This document shows, piece by piece, positions 41,544-52,940 of a stretch of 57,158 nucleotides of DNA. The stretch lies in NCBI GenBank assembly GCA_002694745.1, contig NZMY01000041.1:1-57158 (forward strand). Direction: 5' to 3'. A program made the position numbers and the translations under genes. Origin of the DNA: Croceicoccus sp. Its GTDB lineage: Bacteria > Pseudomonadota > Alphaproteobacteria > Sphingomonadales > Sphingomonadaceae. Position 1 is the stretch's first letter, and each line of letters starts with the position of its first letter. The notes under the pieces are model-generated. The model was not told the DNA's origin. It saw only the letters and a program-made list of their open reading frames with translations, and searched no databases.

Positions 41544-43477
41544 GCGCGCGCTTCCTCGACCCCCGCGCTATTGTGGCGCAGCGCCTTTAGCACCGTGTCC
41601 ACGATATGCGACGCGTTCAGCCCCGCCGTATCATATTGCTTGTCGGGAGAATCGTGGTCCTGGAACACATCGGGCAGGCGCATGGTGCGGATCTTCAGCC
41701 CGTTGTCGAGCAGCCCCTCGTCGCTCGCCATGGTCAGCACATGCGCGCCCAGCCCGCCGATCGAGCCTTCTTCCACCGTGACGACGACGTCGTGGCTGGC
41801 GATCAGACTGCGGATCATCTCTTCGTCCAGCGGCTTGGCGAAGCGCAAATCGGCGACCGTGGTGGACAGGCCCTTGGCTTCCAGCTGGTCGGCGGCCTTC
41901 AGCCCCTCGGCCAGCCGCGTGCCCAGCGAAAGCACCGCGATCTTGCTGCCCTGCCGCACGATCCGGCCCTTGCCGATCTCAAGCCGCTCGGGCTTTTCAG
42001 GCATGGGCACGCCAATGCCTTCGCCGCGCGGATAGCGGAATGCGATGGGGCCGCTGTCGTGGCAGGCGGCGGTATAGGTCATATGCGCCAGCTCCGCCTC
42101 GTCCGCGGCGGCCATCACCACCATGTTGGGCAGGGTCGCCAGATAGGTGACGTCGAAACTGCCCGCATGGGTCGCGCCGTCGGCACCGACCAGACCGGCG
42201 CGGTCGATCGCGAAACGCACCGGCAGGTTCTGGATGGCGACATCGTGCACCACCTGGTCGAAGGCGCGCTGCAGAAAGGTGGAGTAGATCGCGCAGAACG
42301 GCCGCATGCCCTGTGCGGCAAGCCCTGCCGCGAACGTCACCGCATGCTGTTCGGCGATGCCCACGTCGAAACTGCGCCCCGGATGCGCCTTGGCAAAGAT
42401 GTCGACGCCCGTGCCGCCCGGCATGGCGGCGGTGATGGCGCAGATGCGCTCGTCGGTGTCCGCCAGATCGGCCAGCGTTTTGCCGAACACGTCCTGATAC
42501 TTGGGCGGTCCGCCCTTGGACTTTTTCTGCTCGCCCGTGATGACGTCGAATTTCTGGACGCCGTGATACTTGTCCGCCGATTTCTCGGCAGGCGCATAGC
42601 CCTTGCCCTTTTGCGTGACGACATGGACGAGGCACGGCCCCTCGGCCGCGTCGCGCACGTTTTCGAGGACGGACACCAGCGCGTCCATGTCATGCCCGTC
42701 GATGGGTCCGACATAGTAAAAGCCCAGCTCCTCGAACAGGGTGCCGCCCATCGCCATGCCGCGGGCGAATTCGTCGGTCTTGCGCGCCGCGACATGCAGC
42801 GGGCGGGGCAGTTTGCGCGCGAACTTGCGCGCCAGATCGCGCAGGCCAAGAAACTGGCCCGAGGATACCAGCCGCGCAAGATAGCTCGACAATCCGCCGA
42901 CGGGCGGCGCGATCGACATGTCGTTGTCGTTCAGGATCACGACCAGCCGGTTGCCCGCCTGCTCGGCATTGTTCATCGCCTCATAGGCCATGCCCGCGCT
43001 CATCGCGCCGTCGCCGATCACCGCAATGCCCTTGCCGGGCTTGCCCGACAGCTTGTTGGCGACCGCGAAACCCAGCGCCGCGCTGATCGAGGTGGAGGAA
43101 TGCGCCGCGCCGAACGGGTCGTATTCGCTCTCGCTCCGCTTAGTGAAACCCGACAGCCCGCCGCCCTGCCGCAGCGTGCGGATGCGGTCGCGCCGCCCGG
43201 TCAGGATCTTGTGCGGATAGGCCTGATGGCCGACGTCCCAGACCAGCCGGTCGTTGGGCGTGTCGAACACGTAATGGATCGCGGTGGTCAGTTCGACCAC
43301 CCCAAGCCCCGACCCCAGATGCCCGCCGGTCTGGCCGACCGCGTCGATCATCTCCAGCCGAAGCTCGTCAGCCAGTTGCCGTAATTGGGATGGGGCCAGT
43401 CTGCGCAGGTCGTCCGGTGTGTCGACCGTGTCCAGCAGCGGCGTGAGCGGTTTGTTTTGGGCCTGTTCGGCAGTCAT
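41540..43477 (-). CDS. dxs: 1-deoxy-D-xylulose-5-phosphate synthase
   Basis: 645 residues, full length. First enzyme of the MEP isoprenoid pathway, making DXP from pyruvate and glyceraldehyde 3-phosphate with thiamine diphosphate. Motifs: [46 protein letters not shown], the ThDP/Mg loop [18 protein letters not shown], and in the transketolase-like domain [32 protein letters not shown] and FRYPRGEG. The stop is coupled to the hydrolase gene. Isoprenoid demand (carotenoid, quinone) is high in this group of bacteria. Confidence 0.95.
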   Translation of the reverse strand: MTAEQAQNKPLTPLLDTVDTPDDLRRLAPSQLRQLADELRLEMIDAVGQTGGHLGSGLGVVELTTAIHYVFDTPNDRLVWDVGHQAYPHKILTGRRDRIRTLRQGGGLSGFTKRSESEYDPFGAAHSSTSISAALGFAVANKLSGKPGKGIAVIGDGAMSAGMAYEAMNNAEQAGNRLVVILNDNDMSIAPPVGGLSSYLARLVSSGQFLGLRDLARKFARKLPRPLHVAARKTDEFARGMAMGGTLFEELGFYYVGPIDGHDMDALVSVLENVRDAAEGPCLVHVVTQKGKGYAPAEKSADKYHGVQKFDVITGEQKKSKGGPPKYQDVFGKTLADLADTDERICAITAAMPGGTGVDIFAKAHPGRSFDVGIAEQHAVTFAAGLAAQGMRPFCAIYSTFLQRAFDQVVHDVAIQNLPVRFAIDRAGLVGADGATHAGSFDVTYLATLPNMVVMAAADEAELAHMTYTAACHDSGPIAFRYPRGEGIGVPMPEKPERLEIGKGRIVRQGSKIAVLSLGTRLAEGLKAADQLEAKGLSTTVADLRFAKPLDEEMIRSLIASHDVVVTVEEGSIGGLGAHVLTMASDEGLLDNGLKIRTMRLPDVFQDHDSPDKQYDTAGLNASHIVDTVLKALRHNSAGVEEARA

Positions 43478-43569
43478 TTCTATGGTCTAGCCGTGAATTG
43501 CGCGGGAGTCGATTGCTGCGCGTCCAGCCAATGGCACGCGCGCGGACCCCCTTTGGATAAACGCAACCC

Positions 43570-44061
43570 TTAGGACGGGCCGGGAATGAAATCCAGTGCC
43601 ACGCCGTTCATGCAGTATCGTTTGCCCGTAGGGGCAGGTCCGTCGTCGAACACATGGCCCAGATGCCCGCCGCAATTGGCGCAATGCACCTCGGTCCGCG
43701 GATAGCCGATCTTGTAATCGGTGCTGGTGCCGACACCGCCCTTCAGCGGGCGATAGAAGCTAGGCCAGCCGGTCCCGCTGTCATATTTGGTGCGCGAAGA
43801 GAACAGCCGGTGGTCGCAGCCCGCGCAGGCATAGATGCCCGAACGCTTTTCATCGTCGAGCGGCGAGGAATAGGCCCGTTCGGTCCCTTCCTCGCGCAGG
43901 ATGCGATATTCGGCAGCAGTCAGCCGCTTGCGCCACTGCGTCTCGCTCAGCTGGAAGGGGAAGCTCTCCTTCGCCGTGGCCTCGCGCCCGCAGGCAGAGG
44001 CGAGCGGGGTCAGGGTGCCTGCAAGCAGCAGGCCGATAAAGCTGCGGCGATCATTGGTCAT
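43570..44061 (-). CDS. msrB: Peptide-methionine (R)-S-oxide reductase with Tat-like signal
   Basis: 163 residues. Reduces R-sulfoxide methionines. It has zinc pairs CAGC and CANC, SRTKYDSGTGWPSFY, EVHCANCGGHLGHVF and catalytic Cys in KRYCMNGVALDFIP. The N terminus (NDRRSFIGLLLAGTL) has the twin-arginine motif, so export to the periplasm by Tat is likely. It would pair with the lipoprotein MsrA at 31019-31693. ATG at 44061 is chosen; ATG 44073 adds four residues. Confidence 0.9.
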   Translation of the reverse strand: MTNDRRSFIGLLLAGTLTPLASACGREATAKESFPFQLSETQWRKRLTAAEYRILREEGTERAYSSPLDDEKRSGIYACAGCDHRLFSSRTKYDSGTGWPSFYRPLKGGVGTSTDYKIGYPRTEVHCANCGGHLGHVFDDGPAPTGKRYCMNGVALDFIPGPS

Positions 44062-44086
44062 GGGGAGCAGCATAGCAATCGGTGCC

Positions 44087-45343
44087 TTAGGCCTGCCTGA
44101 ACGAACGGGTCATGACCTGCCGCAGTAATGCGCCCAGCCCGCGCTTGCCCTGCGAGGGGCCCGATTTCATCACCGTCTTGCGGAACAGCGCCGCGCCCGC
44201 GCGCACGATCAGGAAGACCCACAGCCCCTGCCACGCGATGGCGACGAAATGCGGCCAGATCTCGGGCTGCATGGCGGCTCGCGCCAGCATGGCGAAGGGC
44301 GAACTGAACGGCACGATGGCCGCGACCATCTCGATCGTCTCACCCTGATGGCCCAGCGAATAGGAGGCGAGGAAGAACACCAGCAACTGCGCCATGGTGA
44401 CGGGCATCGACAAGGTCTGCACCTCGCGCACCGTGGCGGCCAGCCCGCCGATCGACAGGAACAGCGACCCCAGCAGCAGATAGGCGCAGGCGAAATAGGC
44501 AAGGCCCAGCGCCATGAACATCGGCCATCCCACCGCAGGCGTCGACAGCATCGACAAACCGCCGCCGCCCGCCAGCAGGGCCAGCCCCGCGACGCTTCCC
44601 CATACGGCGATGCCGACAAGGCTGACACCCAGCATGGCCAGCAGCTTGCCAAAGAACACCGCGTCCATCGGCACGGCGGCGGCCAGCACCTCGATGATCT
44701 TGTTGGCCTTTTCCTCGACCAGATTGGACAGCACCATGCCCGCCAGCAGCATGGTCAGCAGGAACAGCAGCGTCTGGCCCGCCTGCGCGGTGCGGATGCG
44801 GCCGCCCGCCTCGTCGATCTGGCTGGGCTGCGCCATGGGTTGCAGCGCGACGGCGGGCCATTGGCGCGCGCCGTCGCCGGCCTGCAGATCGCGCAGCCGC
44901 CGCGCCTCGTCCACCAGCAGGGTGACATGGCCCTGCCATCCCGAAATGCGGCCCTGCGGACCCGACAAGGCCGGATTGTCGAGCGTGCCCGACAGCACCG
45001 CCGCCACGTTCCGCTCGCCCGGTCCGTCGGCCAGGATCGCGCGGATCTCGGCGGGGCTGTTGCGGTCACCATGCAAAATCTCGATCCCCGGCAGGCCGCC
45101 CGCGGCGCGCGACAGCGAACCGCGCGCCTGCGTCACCAGCGCGCTTTCGGCGGGGGCCATCGCGATGCCAAGGCGCGCCTCGCCCGTCGCCCCCTGCACG
45201 CTGGCGCCGATGCCGCCCGCCATCCACGCGACGATCACCGGAAACAGCGGGCCCAGGATGAAGAACAGGAACGACCGGCTGAACAGGATCGCGCGAAAAT
45301 CGCGGCGGGCGATCACCATGATCCTGGCAAGGAACTGCTTCAC
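44087..45343 (-). CDS. ABC-2 type permease (NatB-like)
   Basis: 418 residues. Helix near the N terminus (RAILFSRSFLFFILGPLFPV), a large periplasmic loop of about 150 residues, then five to six helices including LLFLLTMLLAGMVLSNLVEEKANKI, a typical ABC-2 NatB/YhaP stretch. Forms an exporter with the ATPase encoded directly upstream (four-base overlap, ATGA). Sodium export is known for NatAB but the substrate here is not determinable. Confidence 0.85.
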   Translation of the reverse strand: MKQFLARIMVIARRDFRAILFSRSFLFFILGPLFPVIVAWMAGGIGASVQGATGEARLGIAMAPAESALVTQARGSLSRAAGGLPGIEILHGDRNSPAEIRAILADGPGERNVAAVLSGTLDNPALSGPQGRISGWQGHVTLLVDEARRLRDLQAGDGARQWPAVALQPMAQPSQIDEAGGRIRTAQAGQTLLFLLTMLLAGMVLSNLVEEKANKIIEVLAAAVPMDAVFFGKLLAMLGVSLVGIAVWGSVAGLALLAGGGGLSMLSTPAVGWPMFMALGLAYFACAYLLLGSLFLSIGGLAATVREVQTLSMPVTMAQLLVFFLASYSLGHQGETIEMVAAIVPFSSPFAMLARAAMQPEIWPHFVAIAWQGLWVFLIVRAGAALFRKTVMKSGPSQGKRGLGALLRQVMTRSFRQA

Positions 45344-46362
45344 CGGGCGGCTCCCGTCTCTTCCTCAAGCGCCTTGGCCGCGGCTTCGCCAGCGATGGCG
45401 ACGAAGGCATCGTGCAGCCCCGCGCGTTCGATCGACAGCGATTCGATCCCCGCCTTGCCCTCGACCAGAGCGGTCAGCAGCGGCTCCACCCCGTCATCGG
45501 GCAGCGAGAATCCCCAGATCGCCCCGCCGCCCTGCTTCAGCTGCGGCACGGCATTTTCAGGCAGCGCCGCGCGCCATGGCCCGTCGATGGAGCGGGTTTC
45601 CAGATGCACTTGCGGCGGCAGCCGGTCGCGCGCGGTGGAGACGAGGCCATGAAACGGCACCCGCCCGCCCGCGATGATCGCGATCCGCTCGCACAACCGC
45701 TCGGCATGGGCGAGGACATGGGTGGAAAAGATAACCGTCGTGCCCCGCGCGGCAAGCTCGCGAATGGTGCGCTCCAGTCGCCCCTGGCTGATCGCGTCGA
45801 GGCCCGAGAAAGGCTCGTCCAGCACGACCAGTGCGGGGTCGTGCACCAAAGTGGCCAAAAGCTGCACCGTCTGTGCCTGTCCCTTGGACATCTGGCGGAT
45901 CTGGCGGTCCGCGATATGGGCGAAACCATGCTCTTCCAGCAGGCGGTATCCGCGCCTCCGACCTTCCGCCGTGGGCAGCCCGCGCAAGGCGCCGACGAAG
46001 GCAATGGCATCGACCGCCTTCATCGCCGGATACAGCCCGCGCTCTTCCGGCAGATATCCGATGCGATTGGCCAGCGCGTGCGGATTTTCGCTCCCCAGCA
46101 CGCGGCGGGTGCCCTTGTCGGGGTCGATGATGCCCAGCAACATGCGCAAGGTCGTCGTCTTGCCCGCGCCATTGGGGCCGAGTATGCCGAAGATCGAGCC
46201 TTCGGGCACGGCGATGTCGACACCGTCGACCGCGACAACGCCGTCGAACCGCTTGACCAGCCCCCTGGCTTCGATTGCATAGGAAGTGGCGGAATCGATA
46301 TCGTCAGGCGATGCAATCGGGCCATGGCCCGGGGCGAGCATCGGATCGAAAGCTTGTGTCAT
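45340..46362 (-). CDS. ABC transporter ATPase (NatA-like)
   Basis: 340 residues. Walker A GPNGAGKTTTL, signature MSKGQAQT (a degenerate LSGGQ common in NatA-like ATPases), Walker B LVVLDEPFSGLDAI and IFSTHVLAHAE. A DUF4162-like C-terminal domain follows from about 240. ATG at 46362 (MTQAFDP) is chosen. Stop overlaps the permease start. Divergent from queG. Confidence 0.9.
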   Translation of the reverse strand: MTQAFDPMLAPGHGPIASPDDIDSATSYAIEARGLVKRFDGVVAVDGVDIAVPEGSIFGILGPNGAGKTTTLRMLLGIIDPDKGTRRVLGSENPHALANRIGYLPEERGLYPAMKAVDAIAFVGALRGLPTAEGRRRGYRLLEEHGFAHIADRQIRQMSKGQAQTVQLLATLVHDPALVVLDEPFSGLDAISQGRLERTIRELAARGTTVIFSTHVLAHAERLCERIAIIAGGRVPFHGLVSTARDRLPPQVHLETRSIDGPWRAALPENAVPQLKQGGGAIWGFSLPDDGVEPLLTALVEGKAGIESLSIERAGLHDAFVAIAGEAAAKALEEETGAAR

Positions 46363-46435
46363 CGCCTGCTGCAACTAGATTCCCCGGATGAGAATGCGGC
46401 TTTGCCCGCAAACTCGCAAGATAAGGTTAAGGCAT

Positions 46436-47527
46436 TTGAACGACGCAAGCGCTGACAGGCTGGAACGGCTGAGGCAAGCGCTTCTGACACGGGCGCAGGA
46501 GGAAGGCTTCGTTGCTGCCGGGATCGCCGGCGCGGGCGAGGATCCGCGCCGGATCGCACGGCTGAAGGGCTGGCTGGACGAAGGACGCCACGGCTCGATG
46601 GGCTGGATGGAGGACCGCGCCGACCAGCGCGGCGCGCCGCAGACCCTGTGGCCCGAGGCGCAGAGCGTGATCGCGCTGGGCATGAGCTATGCGCCCGGGC
46701 ACGATCCGCTGGCGCTGGAGGGGCAGGGGGACCGCGCCCGCATCTCGGTCTATGCGCAGGGGCGCGATTATCACGACACGGTGAAAAAGGCGCTGAAGCG
46801 GTTGGCCCGCTGGCTGGTCGAGGAAGCGCGGCGCGAAGGGATCGAGGCGGGAGTCAAGGTCTTCGTCGATACCGCGCCGGTGATGGAAAAGCCGCTGGGC
46901 GAAGCGGCGGGCATCGGCTGGCAGGGCAAGCACACCAACATGGTCAGCCGCACCCATGGCAGCTGGCTGTTTCTGGGAGCGATCTACACCACCCTGCCGC
47001 TGCGCGCCGACGAGGTGCATCCGGACCGCTGCGGCAGCTGCAGCGCATGCCTCGACGCGTGCCCGACGAACGCGTTTCCCGCGCCGCGCCAGTTCGATGC
47101 GCGGCGCTGCATTTCGTACCTCACCATCGAGCACAAGGGGCCGATCCCCGAGGAGTTCCGCGAGGCGATGGGCAATCGCATCTATGGCTGCGACGACTGC
47201 CTTGCGGTGTGCCCGTGGAACAGCTTTGCCCAAAGCGCGGCGGCCAATCGCGCCTTCCTGCCGCGCGCCGAGCTGGTTGCGCCGCGGCTGGCGGAATTGC
47301 TGGCGCTGGACGATGCGGGCTTTCGCGCGCTGTTCTCGGGCTCTCCCATCAAGCGGATCGGGCGCGACCGGTTCGTGCGCAATTGCCTGATCGCGGCGGG
47401 CAACAGCGGCGAGGCGGCGCTGATCGAGCCGGTCGGCGCGCTGCTGACCGATCCCGATCCGGTGGTGGCCGAAGCCGCCGGGTGGGCGCTGGCCCGGCTG
47501 GAGCGCGCGCTACAGCCAGTCGGTTAG
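46436..47527 (+). CDS. queG: Epoxyqueuosine reductase
   Basis: 363 residues. Cobalamin- and iron-sulfur-dependent last step of queuosine tRNA modification. It shows [31 protein letters not shown], and two [4Fe-4S] clusters [12 protein letters not shown] and CDDCLAVCP, followed by HEAT-like C-terminal helices ([13 protein letters not shown]). TTG at 46436 ([12 protein letters not shown]) is chosen because it matches the family start and has AAGG upstream; the ATG at 46388 would add 16 residues. The end overlaps the convergent ferredoxin reductase gene by four bases. Confidence 0.92.
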   Translation: MNDASADRLERLRQALLTRAQEEGFVAAGIAGAGEDPRRIARLKGWLDEGRHGSMGWMEDRADQRGAPQTLWPEAQSVIALGMSYAPGHDPLALEGQGDRARISVYAQGRDYHDTVKKALKRLARWLVEEARREGIEAGVKVFVDTAPVMEKPLGEAAGIGWQGKHTNMVSRTHGSWLFLGAIYTTLPLRADEVHPDRCGSCSACLDACPTNAFPAPRQFDARRCISYLTIEHKGPIPEEFREAMGNRIYGCDDCLAVCPWNSFAQSAAANRAFLPRAELVAPRLAELLALDDAGFRALFSGSPIKRIGRDRFVRNCLIAAGNSGEAALIEPVGALLTDPDPVVAEAAGWALARLERALQPVG

Positions 47528-48756
47528 CCCTCTGCCATTTCCTTCAGCGCCACCTCATTGTCGGACAGCAGATCCGGGTCGATCACCGCATGGCGTTCGA
47601 CCAGCTTCTTGCCCTGCACGTAATCCTTGATCTTGTTCACGCAGTCGAGCGCCACGACCTTGCCGTCGCGCAGATAGACGATGGAAAAGCTGCGGCTCTC
47701 GGGCTCGCCGCGCACGACGAACTGGTCGAAGCCCATCGACAGGCCGACGGTCTGCAGTTTCAGGTCATACTGGTTTGACCAGAACCACGGCGTCGCCTTG
47801 TAGGGCTGTTTTTCGCCGCAGATCGCCAGCGCCGCCGTCTTGGCCATGTCATTGGCGTTCTGCACCGATTCCAGCCGGATCACCGCGCCGTCGGCATAGT
47901 CGTTGGCATGCGCCGCGCAGTCGCCGATGGCATAGACGTCCTCAAGCGAGGTGCGGCAATAATCGTCGACGTCGACCCCGTTCGCCCCGGTCGCGCCCGC
48001 CACGATCAGCGGGCCGATGCAGGGCACGATGCCAATGCCCACGATCACCATCTCCGCCTCGATCTCGCTGCCGTCCGACAGGCGCACGCCGGTGACCTTG
48101 TCCCCGTCGCCCAGGATGCAGTCGACGCCGGTTTCCAGCATGATATTGACGCCGTGGTCGCGGTGTTCCTTTTCGTAGAAGCGCGACAATGTCTCACCCG
48201 CCACGCGCGCCAGCACGCGGTCGAGCATTTCGATCAGCACCACCTCGATATCCAGCTTGCGCAGCACCGCCGCCGCTTCCAGCCCGATATAGCCGCCGCC
48301 GATGACGACGCAGCGTTTCGCGCCCGCGTCGATCTCGGCCATCATGCGGTCGACATCGGCGCGCGTGCGCACGGCATGCACGCCGCGCAGCTCCGCGCCC
48401 GAACAGGACAGCCGCCGCGCGTCGCCGCCCGCTGCCCAGATCAAATGGGAATAGCCCATGTCCTCGCCATTGCTCAGCTTTACGGTCTTGGCGCGGGGAT
48501 CGATCTCGGTCACGCTGGTGCCCAAAATCAGATCGATGTCCTTCTCACCCCAGAACTGCGGCGGACGGATATACAGCCGCTCGAACTCCTTCTCGCGCGC
48601 CAGATATTCCTTGGACAGCGGCGGACGTTCGTAAGGCGGCTCCTTCTCGCGCCCGATCATGGCGATCGAACCCTCGAAACCGGCCTGCCTCAAGGCGAGT
48701 GCGGCGGCGGCACCGCCGTGCCCTGCGCCCACGATGATGACGTCTGCTTGATTCAT
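47524..48756 (-). CDS. Ferredoxin reductase (putidaredoxin-reductase type)
   Basis: 410 residues. FAD site [21 protein letters not shown] at the start, NAD site [20 protein letters not shown] (about 145-165), flavin-binding [13 protein letters not shown] and a C-terminal domain with [13 protein letters not shown]. It passes electrons from NADH to a 2Fe-2S ferredoxin that supplies a P450 or dioxygenase. No partner gene lies in this window. ATG at 48756 (MNQADVII). Confidence 0.88.
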   Translation of the reverse strand: MNQADVIIVGAGHGGAAAALALRQAGFEGSIAMIGREKEPPYERPPLSKEYLAREKEFERLYIRPPQFWGEKDIDLILGTSVTEIDPRAKTVKLSNGEDMGYSHLIWAAGGDARRLSCSGAELRGVHAVRTRADVDRMMAEIDAGAKRCVVIGGGYIGLEAAAVLRKLDIEVVLIEMLDRVLARVAGETLSRFYEKEHRDHGVNIMLETGVDCILGDGDKVTGVRLSDGSEIEAEMVIVGIGIVPCIGPLIVAGATGANGVDVDDYCRTSLEDVYAIGDCAAHANDYADGAVIRLESVQNANDMAKTAALAICGEKQPYKATPWFWSNQYDLKLQTVGLSMGFDQFVVRGEPESRSFSIVYLRDGKVVALDCVNKIKDYVQGKKLVERHAVIDPDLLSDNEVALKEMAEG

Positions 48757-48847
48757 CCCAATCCTTCTCCCCCCGGCATTCGGGCCGGGCCAATCGCGCA
48801 CAGGGCTAGGGCAAAGCCGACCGGGATGGCAAGACGCTTGCGCTGCA

Positions 48848-49843
48848 TCAGGCGGGAAGTGCCGCCTCCATCGCCTCCATGGTCAGCGAGAGCGAGCGTT
48901 CGCGCGCGGCGGGGTCGAAGCAATTGCCCGCCAGAATCAGCTCGTCCGCACCCGTGCGGCGGACCAGCGCGGCCAGCTGCTCGCCCACTTCCTCGCGCGT
49001 GCCGATAGCGCTGACCGAGCGCATCGATTGCAGCATGGCGGCGGCCTGCGGGGGAAGGCTGTCGCGGTATCCGGGAACGGGCGGCGGCAGCTTGCCGGGC
49101 GTGCCGGTGCGCAGGGCCACGATGCTCTGGTCCCCGCTCGAGGCGAGGAGATAGGCTTCCTCGGTCGTGTCGGCGGCAAAGGCATTGGTGCCGACCATCA
49201 CATGCGGTTTTTCGTATTGTTCCGACGGCTGGAAGAACTCGCGATAGACGCGCAAGGCATCGTCAAGCTGAGTGGGCGCGAAATGGGCCGCGAACGCATA
49301 GGGCAGGCCCAGCCGCGCGGCGAGCTGCGCGCCGAACAGGCTGGAGCCGAGCAGCCAGATATCGATATTCGCGCCCGCGCCGGGGGTGGCTTGCAGCGGC
49401 AGCCTTTCGTCGCCTGCGAAGATCGCCTGCAGTTCGACGACGTCCTGCGGGAAATTCTCCGCCGCGCCGTGCAGGTCCTTGCGCAGCATGCGTGCGATCC
49501 GGCCATCGGCGCCGGGTGCGCGGCCCAGCCCCAGGTCGATGCGGCCCGGAAACAGTGCCTCCAGCGTGCCGAACTGCTCGGCAATGACGAAGGGGTTATG
49601 GTTGGGCAGCATGATCCCGCCCGATCCGATCCGGATGGTGCTGGTCGCATGGCCGATATGCGCAAGGCACACCGATACCGCGCTGCTGGCGATGCCGGGC
49701 ATGGCGTGATGTTCGGCCAGCCAGAATCGGTGATAGCCCTCGGCCTCGGCATGGGCGGCAAGGCGGGCACTGGCGGCCAGCGCGTCGGAGGCGGTGCCGC
49801 CTTCGACAATGGATACGAAATCGAGAACGGAGAATTTTGTCAT
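48848..49843 (-). CDS. Luciferase-like monooxygenase family protein
   Basis: 331 residues. LLM-class flavin oxidoreductase with TIM barrel: [19 protein letters not shown] at the start, [35 protein letters not shown] and [16 protein letters not shown]. Uses reduced FMN to oxidise an unknown substrate. It is near the ferredoxin reductase and an alpha/beta hydrolase, but the genes are not overlapping. Confidence 0.87.
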   Translation of the reverse strand: MTKFSVLDFVSIVEGGTASDALAASARLAAHAEAEGYHRFWLAEHHAMPGIASSAVSVCLAHIGHATSTIRIGSGGIMLPNHNPFVIAEQFGTLEALFPGRIDLGLGRAPGADGRIARMLRKDLHGAAENFPQDVVELQAIFAGDERLPLQATPGAGANIDIWLLGSSLFGAQLAARLGLPYAFAAHFAPTQLDDALRVYREFFQPSEQYEKPHVMVGTNAFAADTTEEAYLLASSGDQSIVALRTGTPGKLPPPVPGYRDSLPPQAAAMLQSMRSVSAIGTREEVGEQLAALVRRTGADELILAGNCFDPAARERSLSLTMEAMEAALPA

Positions 49844-49873
49844 GGGACCGATATGGGGATCAGGCCCCCAGCC

Positions 49874-50656
49874 TCAATGCAGCAATTCTTCCAGCGTGGA
49901 CAACAGCAGCTTTATATCCTGTTCGCGTGACAGGCGGTGATCGCCGTCCTTCACCAGCACGACGCGAATGTCATCGCCCGCCAGCGTATGCGCCAGCCGG
50001 ATCGAGGTTTCCCACGGCACGTCATCATCGCGCTGGCCGTGCAGCAGGCGGGTCGGCGCCGTGATCGCCAGAGGCTCTCCCAGCAGCAGCTGCTCCTCGG
50101 CATCGGTGAAGAAACCGGGATGCGTCGGCGTGGGTTCGGGGCCATAGGGATTGTCCTCGTACAGCACCTTGCCGCTGGCCAATGCGCGCCGCTGCTGTTC
50201 GTCAAAGCCCCAGCTGGTGAAATCGGGCGCGGCGGCAATGCCGATCATGCCCGCCACCGACGCATCGCCATGCGTCGCCGCCAATTCGCGCGCGACCAGC
50301 AGCATCAGCCAGCCGCCCATCGACGATCCGATCAGCAGCACGGGCCTGTCCGGTGTGCCCGCGCCGTGCTGTTCGATCAGGTGCAGCACCTCGTCCCGCC
50401 AGCGCGACAGCGTACCATCTGCAAATCGCCCCGCGCTTTTCCCGCAGCCCGAATAGTCGAGCAGCAGGCACGCGCGCCCATGGTCCGCCGCCCATTGCAG
50501 CACGGCCTCCGCCTTCGATCCCGCCATGTCGGACATATATCCGGGCAGGAACACGATCAGCGGGCCGTCACCCTCGGCATGGCGGCAGGCGAGCGCAAGG
50601 CCGTCCGGACCGGAGCAGCGCGTGATCTCGGGAAGCGGGGTCGCGGTTTCGCTCAT
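49874..50656 (-). CDS. Alpha/beta hydrolase
   Basis: 260 residues. Serine hydrolase fold: VFLPGYMSDMAGSKA, DYSGCGKSAGRF, nucleophile elbow LIGSSMGGWL, LLHGQRDDDVPWE (acid) and KDGDHRLSR (histidine). Most like the palmitoyl thioesterase-like (ABHD10-type) hydrolases. No signal peptide, cytosolic. ATG at 50656. It follows the M48 gene by 30 bp on the same strand and could be in the same transcript. Confidence 0.85.
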   Translation of the reverse strand: MSETATPLPEITRCSGPDGLALACRHAEGDGPLIVFLPGYMSDMAGSKAEAVLQWAADHGRACLLLDYSGCGKSAGRFADGTLSRWRDEVLHLIEQHGAGTPDRPVLLIGSSMGGWLMLLVARELAATHGDASVAGMIGIAAAPDFTSWGFDEQQRRALASGKVLYEDNPYGPEPTPTHPGFFTDAEEQLLLGEPLAITAPTRLLHGQRDDDVPWETSIRLAHTLAGDDIRVVLVKDGDHRLSREQDIKLLLSTLEELLH

Positions 50657-50686
50657 GCTCGTTTCACTCTCCGGTCGGGGGCAGCG

Positions 50687-51736
50687 CTAAAAATAGAATT
50701 CCTCGACGTCTTCGTCTTCGTCGCACATGGTTTTCAGCGCGCCGAAATCCTGTTCGGACAGCGCGGGCCGGTAATCCGCCCCTTTTTGCGCGGCGCGTTC
50801 GAACTGTTTCTGCCGTTCGGAGGGGACGGGATGGCTTGCGACCCATGCGGCCCAGTCGGGCCCGTCGCCGTGCTCCTTCTTCAGCCTTTCGAAAAAGGCC
50901 GCCGCGCCCAGCGGAGAGATATCCGCCGCCGCCAGCCTTTCGCGCGCATATTCGTCGGCCTCGCGTTCGGCCGATCGGGTGTAGCTGGTCGACGCGATGC
51001 CAAAGATGCCGCTGCCGACGTCGGAATTGATCCCGCCCAGCAGGATCGACAGGCCGAACTGCCGCAGCAGCGCCTGCATGACGTGGCGTTCGCGCACATG
51101 GCCGATTTCATGCGCGATCACGCCCGCCAGCTCGTCCGCGCTTTCCGCTTCCTGCACCAGCCCGTCGAATACGACGACCCGCCCGCCGGGCAGGGCGACG
51201 GCATTCACCATGTCGATATTGGCGATGTCGACGCGGGTGACCGGGCGTTCGGGGTCGATCGCGGCGGCCAGCTGCTTCAGCGCAGGATCGCCGAATTCGG
51301 AATGGCACAGCGTGTTGCCCATGTCGCCGATCACCGCATCGCCCGCGCGCCGTTCCCACGATTGCGGGATCAGCGGGCCAAGCCAGTTGGGCAGCGTCAG
51401 CACCGCCGCCAGCGCCACCGCGCTGATCCCCGCAAACAGGGCGGCGGCCTTTGGCAGGCCCAGCCGGTCGATCCAGTGGCCATAGCGGCTTTCGCCCGGC
51501 AGGCGTTCGGCCAGATCGGGCGGGATCGTGCCCAGCAGGCGCAGGCGAAAACCGCGATTATCGTTGAGCGACAGAACCGGACCTTCGGGGCGGCGCTCGA
51601 CAAAGCGCAGATCCTGCAAGGGCAGGGCGGTTTGCGTCCCGTCATCCTCCCGCAATAGCAGGACGCTGCCCGACAGAGAGGCATGGCCGGTCCGCTTGCG
51701 CGCCGTCAGCCCGTCGTACCACTCCGCCTCGACCAT
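50687..51736 (-). CDS. M48-family membrane metallopeptidase
   Basis: About 349 residues. The N-terminal domain of about 80 residues ([15 protein letters not shown]) precedes one membrane helix ([18 protein letters not shown]), then the M48 catalytic domain: HEIGH at 209-213, and [13 protein letters not shown] as the third zinc ligand, with an Asp/Glu-rich tail. Probably a periplasmic or envelope peptidase. ATG at 51736 is used; a GTG at 51745 is possible. It begins 13 bp after the DUF898 gene stop, a pairing that recurs in proteobacteria. Confidence 0.85.
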   Translation of the reverse strand: MVEAEWYDGLTARKRTGHASLSGSVLLLREDDGTQTALPLQDLRFVERRPEGPVLSLNDNRGFRLRLLGTIPPDLAERLPGESRYGHWIDRLGLPKAAALFAGISAVALAAVLTLPNWLGPLIPQSWERRAGDAVIGDMGNTLCHSEFGDPALKQLAAAIDPERPVTRVDIANIDMVNAVALPGGRVVVFDGLVQEAESADELAGVIAHEIGHVRERHVMQALLRQFGLSILLGGINSDVGSGIFGIASTSYTRSAEREADEYARERLAAADISPLGAAAFFERLKKEHGDGPDWAAWVASHPVPSERQKQFERAAQKGADYRPALSEQDFGALKTMCDEDEDVEEFYF

Positions 51737-51749
51737 CTCCGCCACGAAG

Positions 51750-52904
51750 CTAGATCGCACCCATATCGAACGCGTCCAGCAGACCTTCGCCATGTTTGGC
51801 CATCGGCGTGTCGGATTGCATCAGCGCGTCGGGATCGATCACGCCATAGGCTTCCACATAGGTGATGAAGAACTTCCAGTGGCGATAGGAAAGGAAGATC
51901 CAGCCGACGCCCAAGGTCACCAGCACCAGACCCACATCGCCCAGGATCAGGCGGAACCAGTCCTTGGTGGTCGCCGAAAAGCCGAAACTGATATCGTCGC
52001 CCAGCCGCATCTCGCCGATCACCACGCGCAGATATTTGGCATAGAAGAACAGATAGGCCAGCCCCCACAGCAGGTAGAAGGCGACGAAGCCGATCGCGAT
52101 CAGCCCGCCCAGCGCGCCCCACGCCAGTTCCTTGCGGTCGAACTCTCCCGCCGCACCGATACCCAGCGCGACCGCCCCGATGGCAAGGAAACCGACGATC
52201 AGCAGGATCAGCGGCGCGAGATAGAACAGCAGATATCGCTTCATCACCGGCGAGAAATCGGCCTGTCCGCTGAAACGCAGTTGCCCGAAGCTCATGTGCC
52301 CCCAGCGCTCGTTCCACAGCGAGACCATGGCCCACGGCACCATCAGGCCCATCGCCAGATAGCCGACCGCATATTTCCACATATAGGACAGGCCATAGCG
52401 AAAGCCGGGGTCATAGCTGCCGCCCCGGATTCCGCGCCAATGCGTGCGGCCCAGCCGGTAGCGCAAGGCCCGATAGCGCGCGACGCCCGACAGGTAGAAG
52501 ATCGTCAGCACCATCGCCACCATCAGCGCCGCGCCGAGGCCCGGATAGCCCTGGATCATCAGCGCCTCGACCACGAATTGCAGGACGAGCACGGGAATGC
52601 CGAACAGCACCGCGACCATCAGGAAGCCGAAGAACAGCTCCTTGCCAAGACCGGTCCATTCGAGATGCTCGTCGATGAAGCGGCTGCGGCTCCACAGATA
52701 TTGCCGTTCGCGGGTGGTCGCCCAGAACCGGTAGATGCCCAGCGTGACGATGGTCAGCAGCAGGTTGGTAAAGGCGATGGGCGCGAATTCGCGCCACGTC
52801 CCTTCGAACACGAAGGCCGATGCGGGGCCGCCGTCGGCATTGGCCGGGTCGCCGCCCGAAGGCGCGCCGCCGTCTCCGCCGAAACCGCCAGCCATACCGT
52901 CCAT
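51750..52904 (-). CDS. DUF898 / YjgN family membrane protein
   Basis: 384 residues with about eight to nine helices. YjgN-like motifs: [37 protein letters not shown] and [17 protein letters not shown]. Gly-rich start. ATG at 52904 has a GGGG element 8 bp upstream. The function of the family is unknown, but it often sits with an M48 peptidase as here. The promoter region contains a 9-bp inverted repeat just before the start (52918-52940). Confidence 0.85.
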   Translation of the reverse strand: MDGMAGGFGGDGGAPSGGDPANADGGPASAFVFEGTWREFAPIAFTNLLLTIVTLGIYRFWATTRERQYLWSRSRFIDEHLEWTGLGKELFFGFLMVAVLFGIPVLVLQFVVEALMIQGYPGLGAALMVAMVLTIFYLSGVARYRALRYRLGRTHWRGIRGGSYDPGFRYGLSYMWKYAVGYLAMGLMVPWAMVSLWNERWGHMSFGQLRFSGQADFSPVMKRYLLFYLAPLILLIVGFLAIGAVALGIGAAGEFDRKELAWGALGGLIAIGFVAFYLLWGLAYLFFYAKYLRVVIGEMRLGDDISFGFSATTKDWFRLILGDVGLVLVTLGVGWIFLSYRHWKFFITYVEAYGVIDPDALMQSDTPMAKHGEGLLDAFDMGAI

Positions 52905-52917
52905 GTAACGACCCCTC

Positions 52918-52940
52918 GTGACCCTTGCCGTAAGGGTCAC
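52918..52940. promoter_or_regulatory. 9-bp perfect inverted repeat before the DUF898 gene
   Basis: GTGACCCTT (52918-52926), loop GCCGT, AAGGGTCAC (52932-52940). It ends 14 bp from the DUF898 ATG on the minus strand, near a TTGACA at 52956-52961 (minus strand). It could be a dimeric repressor site or a 5' mRNA hairpin. Confidence 0.5.
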
